Assembly: GCA_038330085.1 (NCBI GenBank)
Contig: JBBQNP010000004.1
Coordinates: 1-64,000 of the forward strand
Direction: 5' to 3'
DNA from: JAEUIA01 sp038330085
GTDB lineage: Bacteria; Planctomycetota; UBA1135; GCA-002686595
DNA: 64,000 nucleotides
This document shows, in pieces, positions 41,484 to 50,448 of the stretch. Within the stretch, counting starts at the first letter, position 1; every line of letters starts with the position of its first letter. The notes under the pieces are model-generated. The model saw nothing but the letters and a program-made list of their open reading frames with translations. It searched no databases and was not told the DNA's origin. The translations under genes and the position numbers were made by a program.

Positions 41484-43465
41484 GCAGCGTGCGACTCGGA
41501 GTGCTCGGTCTGGCCGCGTTCTTCACGCTGGGGATGCTCGGGCTCGCGCTGTGGTTCGCGCATGAACCACGACAGCGCAGTGCGTCCTCGCTTCCGGACA
41601 CGCAGCCGGACTCCGTCGCGAGCGCACCGGCCGTGATCGACCCGGCGCTGCGCGACCGACACAGGCGCGCGCTGGGGACATCCATGCGCGACGAGGACGC
41701 GCCGAGCTCCGCGCAGTCCGCTGCTCCAGGATCTTCAGGCGAAGCGACGCTCGAGGTGCGCATCGCGGATGTTCCCGCCGGCTCGCAGTGGAACATCACG
41801 ATCGACGTGCAAGGCCTGCATGCGGGCCAACCCGTGCGGCGTTCCGCGCAGGACGTCCATCCCGCGTCCGCACGCTTCGAGCGCGTGCCCGTCGGTGCCG
41901 TCGTCGACGTGCTCGCGATGGAGTCGCACGGCAAGCAGAAGTCGATCCGCATGCGCGTCGACCCGCCCCTCGTCGCATGCGAGAAGCGCGAGATGGTGCT
42001 CGCGCAACCGCTCGAGCCCGCGATCGTCTTCCGCGTGCTCGATCCGTCGGGAAGACCGTGCAAGGAAGCGTGGATTGGTGCGCGCATCGCGCACGGTCTG
42101 TCGAGCCACACGAGCGACGACCTGCAGGCGCTGCACACCGACGCAAACGGAAGCGCGCGCCTCGTGCTCGCGGCACCCGAAGGCGCTGTGAACGGACGCT
42201 GGTTGTGCGTGCACGCGCACGACCTGCGGGATGCGGACGGAAACACTTCGAGCGATCACCTCGCGTGCGAAGTGCCGCTCCTGCGCGAGCTCGCGCGGCG
42301 CGACACGGACATCGGCGACGTGCGCCTCGAACCCGAGCCGGTCGTCGCGAGCGGCATCGTCGCCTTGCCTCCGGACCAGGGATTTTCGAGGAGCGTGACC
42401 GTCGCCGCAGTCGTCATCGGCCCCACCGTCGAAGATTCGATCGTGCTCGAGACCCACGTCGACAGCGAGGGACGCTTCGAAGTGCGCAGCGCCCTGCGCG
42501 GCGGTGTGATCGCATTGCGCGCTGCTCCCGAGCCCGGGTTCAACACGGGCTTGCTCCCAGGTCCGCTCGTAACGGTCCAATTCGGTACGCACGACATCCG
42601 CTTGACGATCGAGTTCGGCGGATCGATGTCCGGCTCGGTTGTCGGGGCGGAGCTGAGACCGCCGACGATCCAGGTGCGCTGTTCGAACAGCGCTGGCTCC
42701 GACGACGTCAGGTGTTGGGTCGGCGCCGGTCCCTTCCATTTCAGCGCGCTGAATCCAGGTCGATATCGAGTCGAGCTGCGACTGAGCGGCGAGACGCTCT
42801 CGGCGGTTCCGTTGATCGCAACGGACGGAGTGCTCGTCACGGCCACGGAGACGTCGCTCGATCCGCGCTTGCAGTCGATGGACGTGACACCACTCGTGCG
42901 ACAGATGCGCATCGACCTCGTCGACGAGAAGGGACAGCGCGTGCTCGAGGGCACCTTCCGCACGTTGCGCGGCGGCGTTGTCGTCGGTCGGGGCGAGTGG
43001 ACTCACGGGCGCATCGACGTCGCGGTGAAGACAGATCCAATCGACGTCGAGCTCGAAGCGCCGGGTTTCGAAATTGCGCGCGGGAGCGACGTGCACGACG
43101 GGCAACAGATCGTGATGAAGCGCGGCCGGCTCTTGCACTTGAAGCTCGCCTCGCGCGATCTCCTCGAAACACTGCAGAACGTGTGCGTCTTCGTGCGCCT
43201 CGTCCCTGAGGGCGAACCTTCGGGCAGGACCGAGCTGCGCTCGTTCCTCGACCAGGGCGGCGAGACGAACTTCACGGACGTCGCGGCGGGCAAGTGGCGC
43301 GTGGAGCTGGAGCTCGATGTCGACAGCGAGTCCCCCGGACCGCACGTCGCAGTTCGCTCTCCGAAGGCGCGGATCGTGAAGGTCGGCCAGGCGCGCACGA
43401 TCGAGTTCCCGCTCGATGTAGGCGAGGACGAGATCGCGATCGCGCGCGCCGCGCTGCCGGATTGA
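41480..43465 (+). CDS. Membrane-anchored protein with repeated beta-sandwich domains
   Basis: A 661-residue protein of no recognised function. One N-terminal helix (GLAAFFTLGMLGLALWFA) anchors a long exported part. Several stretches (such as AIVFRVLDPSGRPCKEAWIGA at 178 and MRIDLVDEKGQRVLEGTFRTL at 475, each an opening strand plus linker) look like carboxypeptidase-regulatory or Ig-like beta-sandwich repeats, about 90-100 residues each. No catalytic motif is seen. Overlap with the preceding gene (ATGA) ties it to the peroxidase operon. Confidence 0.6.
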   Translation: MSSVRLGVLGLAAFFTLGMLGLALWFAHEPRQRSASSLPDTQPDSVASAPAVIDPALRDRHRRALGTSMRDEDAPSSAQSAAPGSSGEATLEVRIADVPAGSQWNITIDVQGLHAGQPVRRSAQDVHPASARFERVPVGAVVDVLAMESHGKQKSIRMRVDPPLVACEKREMVLAQPLEPAIVFRVLDPSGRPCKEAWIGARIAHGLSSHTSDDLQALHTDANGSARLVLAAPEGAVNGRWLCVHAHDLRDADGNTSSDHLACEVPLLRELARRDTDIGDVRLEPEPVVASGIVALPPDQGFSRSVTVAAVVIGPTVEDSIVLETHVDSEGRFEVRSALRGGVIALRAAPEPGFNTGLLPGPLVTVQFGTHDIRLTIEFGGSMSGSVVGAELRPPTIQVRCSNSAGSDDVRCWVGAGPFHFSALNPGRYRVELRLSGETLSAVPLIATDGVLVTATETSLDPRLQSMDVTPLVRQMRIDLVDEKGQRVLEGTFRTLRGGVVVGRGEWTHGRIDVAVKTDPIDVELEAPGFEIARGSDVHDGQQIVMKRGRLLHLKLASRDLLETLQNVCVFVRLVPEGEPSGRTELRSFLDQGGETNFTDVAAGKWRVELELDVDSESPGPHVAVRSPKARIVKVGQARTIEFPLDVGEDEIAIARAALPD

Positions 43466-43555
43466 CGTACGGAGCGGGTCTTCTGCGTGACGAGCAGAAA
43501 ACCGCAGCGCGATAGGGCGTGCGCGTTCTCCTGACGAATTGGACCTGCAGCGTCT

Positions 43556-45283
43556 TCACCGCAGCGTGTTGACCCAGTACTCGTCCGGTTCACCCAGATC
43601 GAGTCCGAACGGGAGGATCCCGAACAAGTGCGCGTAGAAACCGGCCTCGGTCCTGGAACCCATCGTCGTCATCCACGCGTTGAGCGGCATGACGACCTCC
43701 CGGGACGAACTGCACGCTTCTCGCGGGACCCCCCACGCGGCCGTGTTGCGCAAGGGAACGATCACGGTGTCGCCGGACACGGGCAGATCACCTTCAGCCT
43801 CCATCGCACGACCGCCCAGCAGTTGTGCGTAGTACTGGAATCCCCAGTGCCCCTGGAACCACACGGCTCGACCGGACCTGCGCCCGGCCCCCACGAGATC
43901 CTCCGCGGCCAAGCGCTCTGAACGAGCGATGTCCTGATCTCCGACGGCGACGAACACGCCGAGCAACATGCCCGAAAAGAGTGAGACGAACAGTGCGCGC
44001 CGGCTGACGCGTCCTGATTCGAATGCGATCGCCGCCATGATCGAGACGGCAGGCAAGAGCGGCACGATCGTCCGCCCCGCGATCGACCAGTTCACGAACA
44101 CGCCGAACACCAGGGTCCCGATGATCCAGGCCACGAGCACGACGCGAACCGGGGACGTGCGCTGCCACAGAGCGCGCGTGCTCCACAAGAGCGTCGTGCC
44201 CGCGACCAGCCAAATCAGGATCTGGACCACCACCACCCCGAAATGCGCTGGGCCTTGCAACACGCTCCGGCCGAATTCACCGCCGAACGCCCAGGTCCCC
44301 GTGGCCACGACGACACTGATTCCGACGAAGCCCGCGAGGCGGCGCGCGCCCGAAGCCGCCGACATGCACAACGCCGCGCCCGCCGCCGATCCGCCGAGAA
44401 ATGTGACGGCGGCTACGAGCCTCACGAACACGCTGCCTCCGCCGAACGAACCGGCCTCATGGGCCGAGGCGACTGCATGGAAGATGAGCACGTGACCGTA
44501 GCGCGCGCTCGCCCACGTTTCGTACAGCGCCAGCGCGAGCACCGGCAACGCGAGCGTCGCGCACCATCGCCAGCGGAAGCCGACCGTGAGCGCTGAATAG
44601 ATGCACATCAAGCCGACGACCGACAAACCGAAGTACTTCGAGAACGTAGCGCAGACCGCCAGCGCGATACCGATCAGCAAGAACACCGTCCGCTTCTCGT
44701 CCGTTCCCTTGACCCACCACCACAGCGCCCACACGAAACAGGCGAGCATCAGGACGTCGCACATCAGCGTCGTCGACGAAACGAGGAACGCAGGACATGC
44801 GAGCAGGGTGGCCGCGGCGATCGCCGGATGCTCCGTCCAGCGGCGAGCCAGCATCCACGTCCCGAGCAGCGCCAGCAGCGCGAACGAGAGGAACACGACG
44901 TGAAAGGCGATCTCGTGCCGGCCGAAGAGTGCCTCGACGCCCGCCAGACAGTACGAAGCGAGGGGAGGGTTCAGAGCGATCTCGTGGAGCGGATGGACGT
45001 AGCCGTTCCAGTTGACGGCAAATCCGTACGGATCGAGCGGATGCGCGAGGATCTGCCGCGCCTGCCACAAGAAGAGCGGATCATCGATGTGCGCGGGCTT
45101 CGTCACGAAGGGCAGGAGCAGCGCTGCACACAGAACCATCCACGGCCAAGGAGACCGGACCAGCCACCCGGTTCGCGTGAAGGTGCGAACGTGCGCGGGG
45201 ATCTGCAGACTCGTGCTGCTCGGCCTAGTGCGAAGCGGGGGCTCTGTGACTTGGGCGGGGCTCATCCTGACGTGCGCAAGCAC
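43556..45283 (-). CDS. GT-C type membrane glycosyltransferase (PMT/ArnT-like)
   Basis: A 575-residue protein with about 11 membrane helices. HIDDPLFLWQARQIL near residue 68, in the first exported loop, is the acidic motif of GT39/GT83-type enzymes that use lipid-linked sugars. HPLHEIALNPPLASYCLAG near residue 97 is also typical. The C-terminal 120 residues lie outside the membrane. ATG 45265 is an alternative start. It is convergent with the preceding operon; the acceptor is unknown. Confidence 0.75.
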   Translation of the reverse strand: MLAHVRMSPAQVTEPPLRTRPSSTSLQIPAHVRTFTRTGWLVRSPWPWMVLCAALLLPFVTKPAHIDDPLFLWQARQILAHPLDPYGFAVNWNGYVHPLHEIALNPPLASYCLAGVEALFGRHEIAFHVVFLSFALLALLGTWMLARRWTEHPAIAAATLLACPAFLVSSTTLMCDVLMLACFVWALWWWVKGTDEKRTVFLLIGIALAVCATFSKYFGLSVVGLMCIYSALTVGFRWRWCATLALPVLALALYETWASARYGHVLIFHAVASAHEAGSFGGGSVFVRLVAAVTFLGGSAAGAALCMSAASGARRLAGFVGISVVVATGTWAFGGEFGRSVLQGPAHFGVVVVQILIWLVAGTTLLWSTRALWQRTSPVRVVLVAWIIGTLVFGVFVNWSIAGRTIVPLLPAVSIMAAIAFESGRVSRRALFVSLFSGMLLGVFVAVGDQDIARSERLAAEDLVGAGRRSGRAVWFQGHWGFQYYAQLLGGRAMEAEGDLPVSGDTVIVPLRNTAAWGVPREACSSSREVVMPLNAWMTTMGSRTEAGFYAHLFGILPFGLDLGEPDEYWVNTLR

Positions 45284-45406
45284 GACGCCCGATCACAAGC
45301 GCCTCGGTAGCGCGACCGATCCGAACGCTTTGCACTTTCCAGTCCAACGATGCGCTTGATCCCGGATGAGATCGGAGCTCTCGCGGATCGGCTAGCGACG
45401 CCGTGA

Positions 45407-45422
45407 TGTGATTTGGGTCACG
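45407..45422. promoter_or_regulatory. CRP/FNR-like palindrome
   Basis: TGTGATTTGGGTCACG matches the CRP consensus TGTGA-N6-TCACA at nine of ten fixed positions. It lies 124 bp before the glycosyltransferase start and covers the recG stop. No CRP-type regulator gene is in the window. A chance match is possible. Confidence 0.3.
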
Positions 45423-47535
45423 CCTGGGTGCGCGCGCTCGAACTCGCCAACGTGCGATAGTGCTCGAACGCGCGCGGATCCTCGGCGACGATCGCGCGCG
45501 CGGTGAGGAACAGATCGACGTCGAGCTCTGCGTCGGCCAGCCCCTCGGCGTTCTCGCCCGCTTGTCGCAGGCCCACGAGGTCGCCCATGCCGCGCGCGCG
45601 CAGGTCCTCCTCGGCGATCTCGAAGCCGTCGTTCGTGCGCACGAGCACGTCGAAGCGCGCGGAACCGGAAGGTGCGCCGAACAGGAGGCACCACGATTCC
45701 TTCTTCCCGCGACCGACACGTCCGCGCAGTTGGTGGAGTTGGGCGAGACCGAGCTTTTCAGCACCTTCGATGACCATCACGGTCGCTTCGGGCACGTCGA
45801 CACCGACTTCGATGACCGTCGTCGCCACCAGCGTGCGCGCTTCGCCGCGACGAAACCGTTCGATGCGCGCGGCGCGTTCGTCGCGCGCGATGCGGCCGTG
45901 CACGAGCTCGATGCCCGACTCGGCGAGCGCGGTCTTGTTCAAGCGCTCGAAACGCGCTTCGGCGGTGATCGCGTCGCCCTTCGCTGCCTCCAGCGCTTCC
46001 TCAGTGCTCTCGCCGATGCGCGGCACGACCCAGTACAGGCGCTCACCGGCAGCGACACGCTCGAGCAGGAACTTCTCGACCTTGCGCTTGTCGGCGCCGC
46101 GCACCCAGCGCGTGCGCAACGTGCCGCGGCCGGGCGGCCGCTCGTCGAGCACGCTCGTGTCGAGGTCGCCGTACACCGACAGCGCGAGCGTGCGTGGGAT
46201 CGGCGTCGCGGTCATGAGCAGAGCGTGCGCGTCGCGGCCTTTTTCCAGCAGCTCGCCGCGTTGCGCGACGCCGAAGCGGTGCTGCTCGTCGATCACGCAC
46301 AAGGACAGGCGCGCGTACTCGACGTCGGCGCTGAAAAGCGCGTGCGTGCCGAACGCGACGTCGGCCATGCCGCTCGAGAGTTGGTTCAAGACCGTGCGAC
46401 GCTCCGTCGTGCGCAGCGAGCCCGTCAACAACACCGCATGCAGTCCGGCGCGTGCGAAGAGCGCTCTCAAGCCGTCGAAGTGCTGCTCCGCGAGCAACTC
46501 CGTCGGCGCCAGGAACGCAGTCTGTCCCCCGCCGCGCGCGACGAGCATCGCCGCGTACGCACCCAGTGCTGTCTTGCCTGAGCCGACGTCACCCTGCAGC
46601 AAGCGTCGCATCGGTTGAGCACGCCCTAGGTCGGCGCGGATCTCATTCGCGACGCGCGCTTGTGCCGAGGTGAACGTGAACGGAAAACGAGCGCGCGTTT
46701 CCAACTCGGTCTTGTCGTCGATCGCAACGCGCAGCGCGCGCGAGGACGAAGCCGCTTCCGCCCTCCGCTCCTGCAGGCGCGCCGAAAGCTCCAGCAACGT
46801 CTCGAGCCCCATGCGCCTGCGTGCCGCGAGGAACGCATCCATGGACGTGGGCATGTGCAGGTCGCGGATTGCCTTCCCAAGCGGTGGCACGCCGATGCGA
46901 GCGAGGTGTCGCGCGTCGATGGGATCGGTGATCGAAACGGTCGTCGGTGTCCCACTCGCCGCCTCGTCGCCGTTCCCGAGAACTCGCTCGAGCGCGATGT
47001 GAACGAGCTTCGCGACGACCGCCGACGACACGCCCTCCGCCGACGGGTAGATCGGCGCGATGTCCCCTGCGGTCGGCAGCGGTTTCGCTCCCGACCCGAC
47101 CTTGGGCGACAGCAGCACGAGCTCCTTTTGCAGAGCGACTCGACCGCGCAACGTCACCTTCTCGCCGACCACGAAGCGCTTGCGCAACCACGGTTGGTTG
47201 AAGAACAGCGCGACGATCGAGCCCGTGTCGTCGCTCACCGTCACGCGCAACGTCGAGCGCTTGCCGAAGCGCTGCAGGCTCGTCTTCTCGACGACCGCAT
47301 CAACCGTCGCTTCCTTGCCGATCTGTTCCGCCGCATCCGCGACCGATCCCGTCGCAGATCCATGAAGCGCTCGCAGCGGCATCAAGAACAACAGGTCTCC
47401 GATATCACGCACGCCCAGTTGCAGGAGCGCCGCCGCACGCGCCGGCCCCACGCCGTCGAGATCGGTGAGCGGACCCAGCCTCGGCCTCCGGACCCTCCCC
47501 AGGTTCGTCTGTTCGATGTCCTCGCCACTTTCCAC
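45418..47535 (-). CDS. recG: ATP-dependent DNA helicase RecG
   Basis: A 705-residue superfamily 2 helicase for branch migration and rescue of stalled replication forks. An N-terminal HhH-like segment (LTDLDGVGPARAAALLQLG) and wedge/OB domain (LRVTVSDDTGSIVALFFNQPWL, in its VTVSDDTG core) come first. Then come motif I LLQGDVGSGKTA (about 305), Ia LAPTELLAEQH, II CVIDEQHRFG (about 415), III LLMTATPIPRTLALS and VI LHQLRGRVGRG (about 585). GTG 47535 was chosen because it gives the usual length; TTG 47571 is possible. Frames further upstream run into a G9 tract and are not homologous. Confidence 0.93.
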   Translation of the reverse strand: MESGEDIEQTNLGRVRRPRLGPLTDLDGVGPARAAALLQLGVRDIGDLLFLMPLRALHGSATGSVADAAEQIGKEATVDAVVEKTSLQRFGKRSTLRVTVSDDTGSIVALFFNQPWLRKRFVVGEKVTLRGRVALQKELVLLSPKVGSGAKPLPTAGDIAPIYPSAEGVSSAVVAKLVHIALERVLGNGDEAASGTPTTVSITDPIDARHLARIGVPPLGKAIRDLHMPTSMDAFLAARRRMGLETLLELSARLQERRAEAASSSRALRVAIDDKTELETRARFPFTFTSAQARVANEIRADLGRAQPMRRLLQGDVGSGKTALGAYAAMLVARGGGQTAFLAPTELLAEQHFDGLRALFARAGLHAVLLTGSLRTTERRTVLNQLSSGMADVAFGTHALFSADVEYARLSLCVIDEQHRFGVAQRGELLEKGRDAHALLMTATPIPRTLALSVYGDLDTSVLDERPPGRGTLRTRWVRGADKRKVEKFLLERVAAGERLYWVVPRIGESTEEALEAAKGDAITAEARFERLNKTALAESGIELVHGRIARDERAARIERFRRGEARTLVATTVIEVGVDVPEATVMVIEGAEKLGLAQLHQLRGRVGRGKKESWCLLFGAPSGSARFDVLVRTNDGFEIAEEDLRARGMGDLVGLRQAGENAEGLADAELDVDLFLTARAIVAEDPRAFEHYRTLASSSARTQA

Positions 47536-47711
47536 AACACTCGCTTTGCAGCCAGGATCACTCGCAGTCAACGTTGAGTGCTGTATCCGATCCTCCACGC
47601 TACAGGGGAGGTTTGGTATCCAGCAGCTTGAAAACCTCTTGCAACCGGCGGGGGGGGGTGTATGACTGCGACCCAGACACACTCCTGGCGCATATAGTAG
47701 ACAGGAACCTG

Positions 47712-48389
47712 ATGAAAAAGCACTCCATGTCGATCGGCTTGGCACTTGCGCTCGCTCTGGTTCTGGCGATCCTGGTCACTACACGCCTGCGCAGTCACGC
47801 GCCCGCTGAAACATCGCAGGCAACAACAGCAGAACAGGTCAGGCCTTTCTCTGCGTTGCCCCCAAATGAGACCCAGCTCGTGAGTTCCCCATCCAAGCCA
47901 GACGATCGCGTTCCAGTTGTTCCTCCTGACGGGAGCACTTCTCTTCCGGACCAAGCAGTCGCTGACCCTTTTTCTCCGAAGGCTCACATCGAAGCTCGTA
48001 TTTCACAGCTTCAACGTTTTCACGACAGATTACTCAGTGCGACGGAGCCTTCCGAGAGATTCGATGTCGCTTACACACTAGCGCAGCTTGGGGTGCTAGC
48101 AGAATTAGACTGCAGTGGTGAGTACGAAGATACCCACGGAAAAGCGGCCTTGATTCCAGTGTACCGCGAAGGCGAGCTCCACGCGATCAACGGTCATCAT
48201 AAGTACGACTTGCTGGACACCTCTCGATTTCCAGCATTCGCCGAGATGGACAGGTTGAAACATCAACCGTTAGAGAAGGGTGGGCTCAAGTCAGCAGACC
48301 AACAGTTTCTGACATTGACCGATGAGCAAAGCAAAGAGGTCGAATTCGCCTATCAAGACGCCCTATCGAAGCTCTCAGCAGTGCGCTAG
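47712..48389 (+). CDS. Unknown membrane-anchored protein, lower-GC islet
   Basis: A 225-residue protein of no recognised family. The N-terminus is a signal anchor (SIGLALALALVLAILVTT). Residues 35-95 are Pro/Ser/Thr-rich; the C-terminal 120 residues are helical and charged, with an ELHAINGHHKYDLLD segment. Codons are clearly less GC-rich than in the flanking genes, and rare-looking triplets (AGA, TTA, CTA) occur. The ATG at 47712 was chosen because the frame before it crosses the G9 run and looks non-coding. It precedes another exported protein gene by 29 bp. Possible recent arrival. Confidence 0.6.
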   Translation: MKKHSMSIGLALALALVLAILVTTRLRSHAPAETSQATTAEQVRPFSALPPNETQLVSSPSKPDDRVPVVPPDGSTSLPDQAVADPFSPKAHIEARISQLQRFHDRLLSATEPSERFDVAYTLAQLGVLAELDCSGEYEDTHGKAALIPVYREGELHAINGHHKYDLLDTSRFPAFAEMDRLKHQPLEKGGLKSADQQFLTLTDEQSKEVEFAYQDALSKLSAVR

Positions 48390-48418
48390 GGAATTCAACA
48401 CTTAACAAGGAGGAAGAC

Positions 48419-48826
48419 ATGATGCGTTTTCTTGCGCTCGTTCTTGCGTTGCCGCTGTTCATGAGACCAGCGCCCGCTCAAGTGGGCGGGGGCGACTGCA
48501 CAGAGACATGCACAGCGGTCCTGTCCGTTGCGCTTTACAACTTGGATTTCATCATTACGGCCAGTGGTGTGGCGAATGGTACCGCCGTCCCGCCCTATTG
48601 CGATCCATGCACGCCGTGCCATGCTGTCATGAACTGGACCTATGTCGGTACTCAGCGATGGAGCGTTTACTGGACACCTAACGGAAGGGCTTCCGCCTAT
48701 GGGTACGGCAGTGGGTCGGCTGATCTCTACTCAAAGTGCGATGCTCCAGATCCCGGCCATTCCGAAGGATGGACGGGTTCCGTCCCGGTCCTGGCGTTTG
48801 AGGCAACGCTTTATTGTACTTGCTGA
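48419..48826 (+). CDS. Small secreted Cys-rich protein, lower-GC islet
   Basis: A 135-residue protein with a strong Shine-Dalgarno (AAGGAGG, 48407-48413, 5 bases before the ATG). The signal peptide MMRFLALVLALPLFMRPAPAQ is followed by a mature part of about 115 residues with about ten Cys, in pairs such as CTETC, CDPCTPC and CTC at the very end. That pattern suggests disulfide bonds or metal binding. No known family recognised. An intrinsic terminator follows, so this and the preceding gene form a small transcription unit. Confidence 0.65.
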   Translation: MMRFLALVLALPLFMRPAPAQVGGGDCTETCTAVLSVALYNLDFIITASGVANGTAVPPYCDPCTPCHAVMNWTYVGTQRWSVYWTPNGRASAYGYGSGSADLYSKCDAPDPGHSEGWTGSVPVLAFEATLYCTC

Positions 48827-48893
48827 ATGGAAGCGGCTGTGGTGATTGCAATCATCAGCGCACGAACTGACTGAAGGAGTGATTGTCACATCT

Positions 48894-48926
48894 AGCCCGG
48901 TGCGTTCGCACCGGGCTATTGTTCTT
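48894..48926 (+). terminator. Intrinsic terminator after the lower-GC islet
   Basis: A perfect 10-bp stem AGCCCGGTGC / GCACCGGGCT around a GTTC loop, followed by ATTGTTCTT. It is the only classical hairpin plus T-rich tail I found, and it marks the right edge of the islet. Confidence 0.85.
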
Positions 48927-48999
48927 CACGCGAAGCACGTTCACAAGCGTGTAACGGAGCACACAACTACAACTTGCTTCACCTTCTCACCTCCCGCGC

Positions 49000-49746
49000 T
49001 CAGATCGGTCGCGTGCGCCGTTCCGCGGACTGACGCAGGGATTGAGCGGACTTCTGCATCGCGCGCAGGGCTTCGATCACCGAACTCGACGCCGGCAGGC
49101 CCGAGCTCCGAGCCGTCGCCGCGTGCTCCGGATCGTCGAGGTCACCCAGACCGCTCCCGCGACTCGCGGTCTGCACGTACGACAAGATCAGGTCGCGCAC
49201 CTCGTGCGCGTTCTCGAGGCCGGCGAGCGTCACGTTGTGGCCCGTCGAACCTTGTCCTTCGCCCTTCATCCCACCGCCACCGCCCGCCGTGTCGACGCGC
49301 AGGTCTTGGATGCCGAACATGCGCTGCAACGGACCCTGCAACACCTGCACGTTCTGCACGTTCGCGTAGGTCAGCGTCATCTCCTTGAACGTCCAAGCAC
49401 CTTCGCGCACGCGCAAGCTGCGATCGGTGACGACGTACGTGCGCAGGTCGTACTCGATGCGCACGCAAAACCACGAGAACACGAGCACGACCACTTCGGC
49501 GACGATCACGAGCATCAGGATCGCGGCGATGATCGGCTTGTGCGCCAGCAGCGTGCCGATGATCCCGATCCCGAGAGCGAGCGCCGTCATCCCGGCCGAG
49601 ATCCACCACAACACCAGCCTGTAGCTCAACCAGCGCGGGCTGGCGCGGAACACCTGCACCACGCGATAGCCGCCCTCGGGCGGATTGGGCGGACGCGCCG
49701 GCAAGTGGAGACAGCGCAACACGAGCGACTTCAGCGCCTCGTACAC
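49000..49746 (-). CDS. Bacterial PH-domain (DUF304-type) membrane protein
   Basis: A 248-residue protein from GTG 49746. Two membrane helices (about 40-85: LVLWWISAGMTALALGIGI and AILMLVIVAEVVVLVFSW) lead into a bPH2/DUF304 domain: IEYDLRTYVVTDRSLRVREG, then LTYANVQNVQVLQGPLQRMFGIQDLRV (core NVQNVQVLQGPLQRMFG). The C-terminal 80 residues are polar. Its start is one base past the stop of the next PH-domain gene. Such pairs (YdbS/YdbT type) are membrane proteins of unknown role. Confidence 0.78.
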   Translation of the reverse strand: MYEALKSLVLRCLHLPARPPNPPEGGYRVVQVFRASPRWLSYRLVLWWISAGMTALALGIGIIGTLLAHKPIIAAILMLVIVAEVVVLVFSWFCVRIEYDLRTYVVTDRSLRVREGAWTFKEMTLTYANVQNVQVLQGPLQRMFGIQDLRVDTAGGGGGMKGEGQGSTGHNVTLAGLENAHEVRDLILSYVQTASRGSGLGDLDDPEHAATARSSGLPASSSVIEALRAMQKSAQSLRQSAERRTRPI

Positions 49747-49747
49747 G

Positions 49748-50365
49748 TCAGATCCTCGACTCGAGCGCGCGCCGCGTGGCTTCGATCTCGGACTGGATCG
49801 AGCGCAGGATCGCGACGACGTCGGCGTCCGCACTCGCCGCCGATCCAGCTCCTCCGGCGGAACTCGCAGCGAAACTACCCGCACCGGAACCGCTACCCGT
49901 CCCCGCGGTTGCTCTGCCCCCTACCACGGCTGTCCCGCCCGCCTGGACGATCTCGTGCCCGCGCATCCTCCGGTACAAGAACTCACGCAGCGCATCGAAC
50001 TCGCGTATGCCCTCGAACGAGAGCTCCGACGAGCTGCTCCCCGACGCCGTCTGCACCTGGATCGTCGCGATGCCGAGCCAGCGCTCGATGAAGTTGCGCT
50101 TGAGATGGATGTCTTGGATGCGCTTGTACGTCAGATGGACTTCACGCCGAAACAAGATCCCCCACGACGCGCTGACGCCCTCGCGATCGAGCTTGTAACG
50201 CAGCGTGTGGTATTTGAAGTACAGCGGGATGATCACGATCGGTGCCGCGATCGTCGCCAGCAACGACGTCAGCGCGTACAAGGTCATCAAGTTCTTGTCA
50301 GGCCGTTGGAGGGAAAGGATCCTGTCGTCGTCCGCGGGATCCAAAGGTCGCAGCAAGGGCTCCAT
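49748..50365 (-). CDS. Bacterial PH-domain (DUF304/YdbS-like) membrane protein
   Basis: A 205-residue protein with one or two membrane helices (LMTLYALTSLLATIAAPIVII), then a bPH2 domain: LRYKLDREGVSASWGILFRRE and LTYKRIQDIHLKRNFIERWLGI (core RIQDIHLKRNFIERWLG). A Gly/Ala/Ser-rich linker and a C-terminal helix follow (about 180-205). It is the upstream partner of the PH protein that follows by one base. Confidence 0.78.
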   Translation of the reverse strand: MEPLLRPLDPADDDRILSLQRPDKNLMTLYALTSLLATIAAPIVIIPLYFKYHTLRYKLDREGVSASWGILFRREVHLTYKRIQDIHLKRNFIERWLGIATIQVQTASGSSSSELSFEGIREFDALREFLYRRMRGHEIVQAGGTAVVGGRATAGTGSGSGAGSFAASSAGGAGSAASADADVVAILRSIQSEIEATRRALESRI

Positions 50366-50448
50366 GTGCCGCGTTATGCCCTATCCTGGGCTCCTTAGAA
50401 AGTCAGACGCGACCCATCCCGACAGCACTGACCGATAAAGTGAGCCTC

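Noticed and set aside
47574..47711. Extension of the islet membrane protein upstream, and of recG on the other strand, across the G9 run
   Set aside because: Both extensions lack homology, cross each other, and the shorter starts give proper signal-anchor and RecG lengths.
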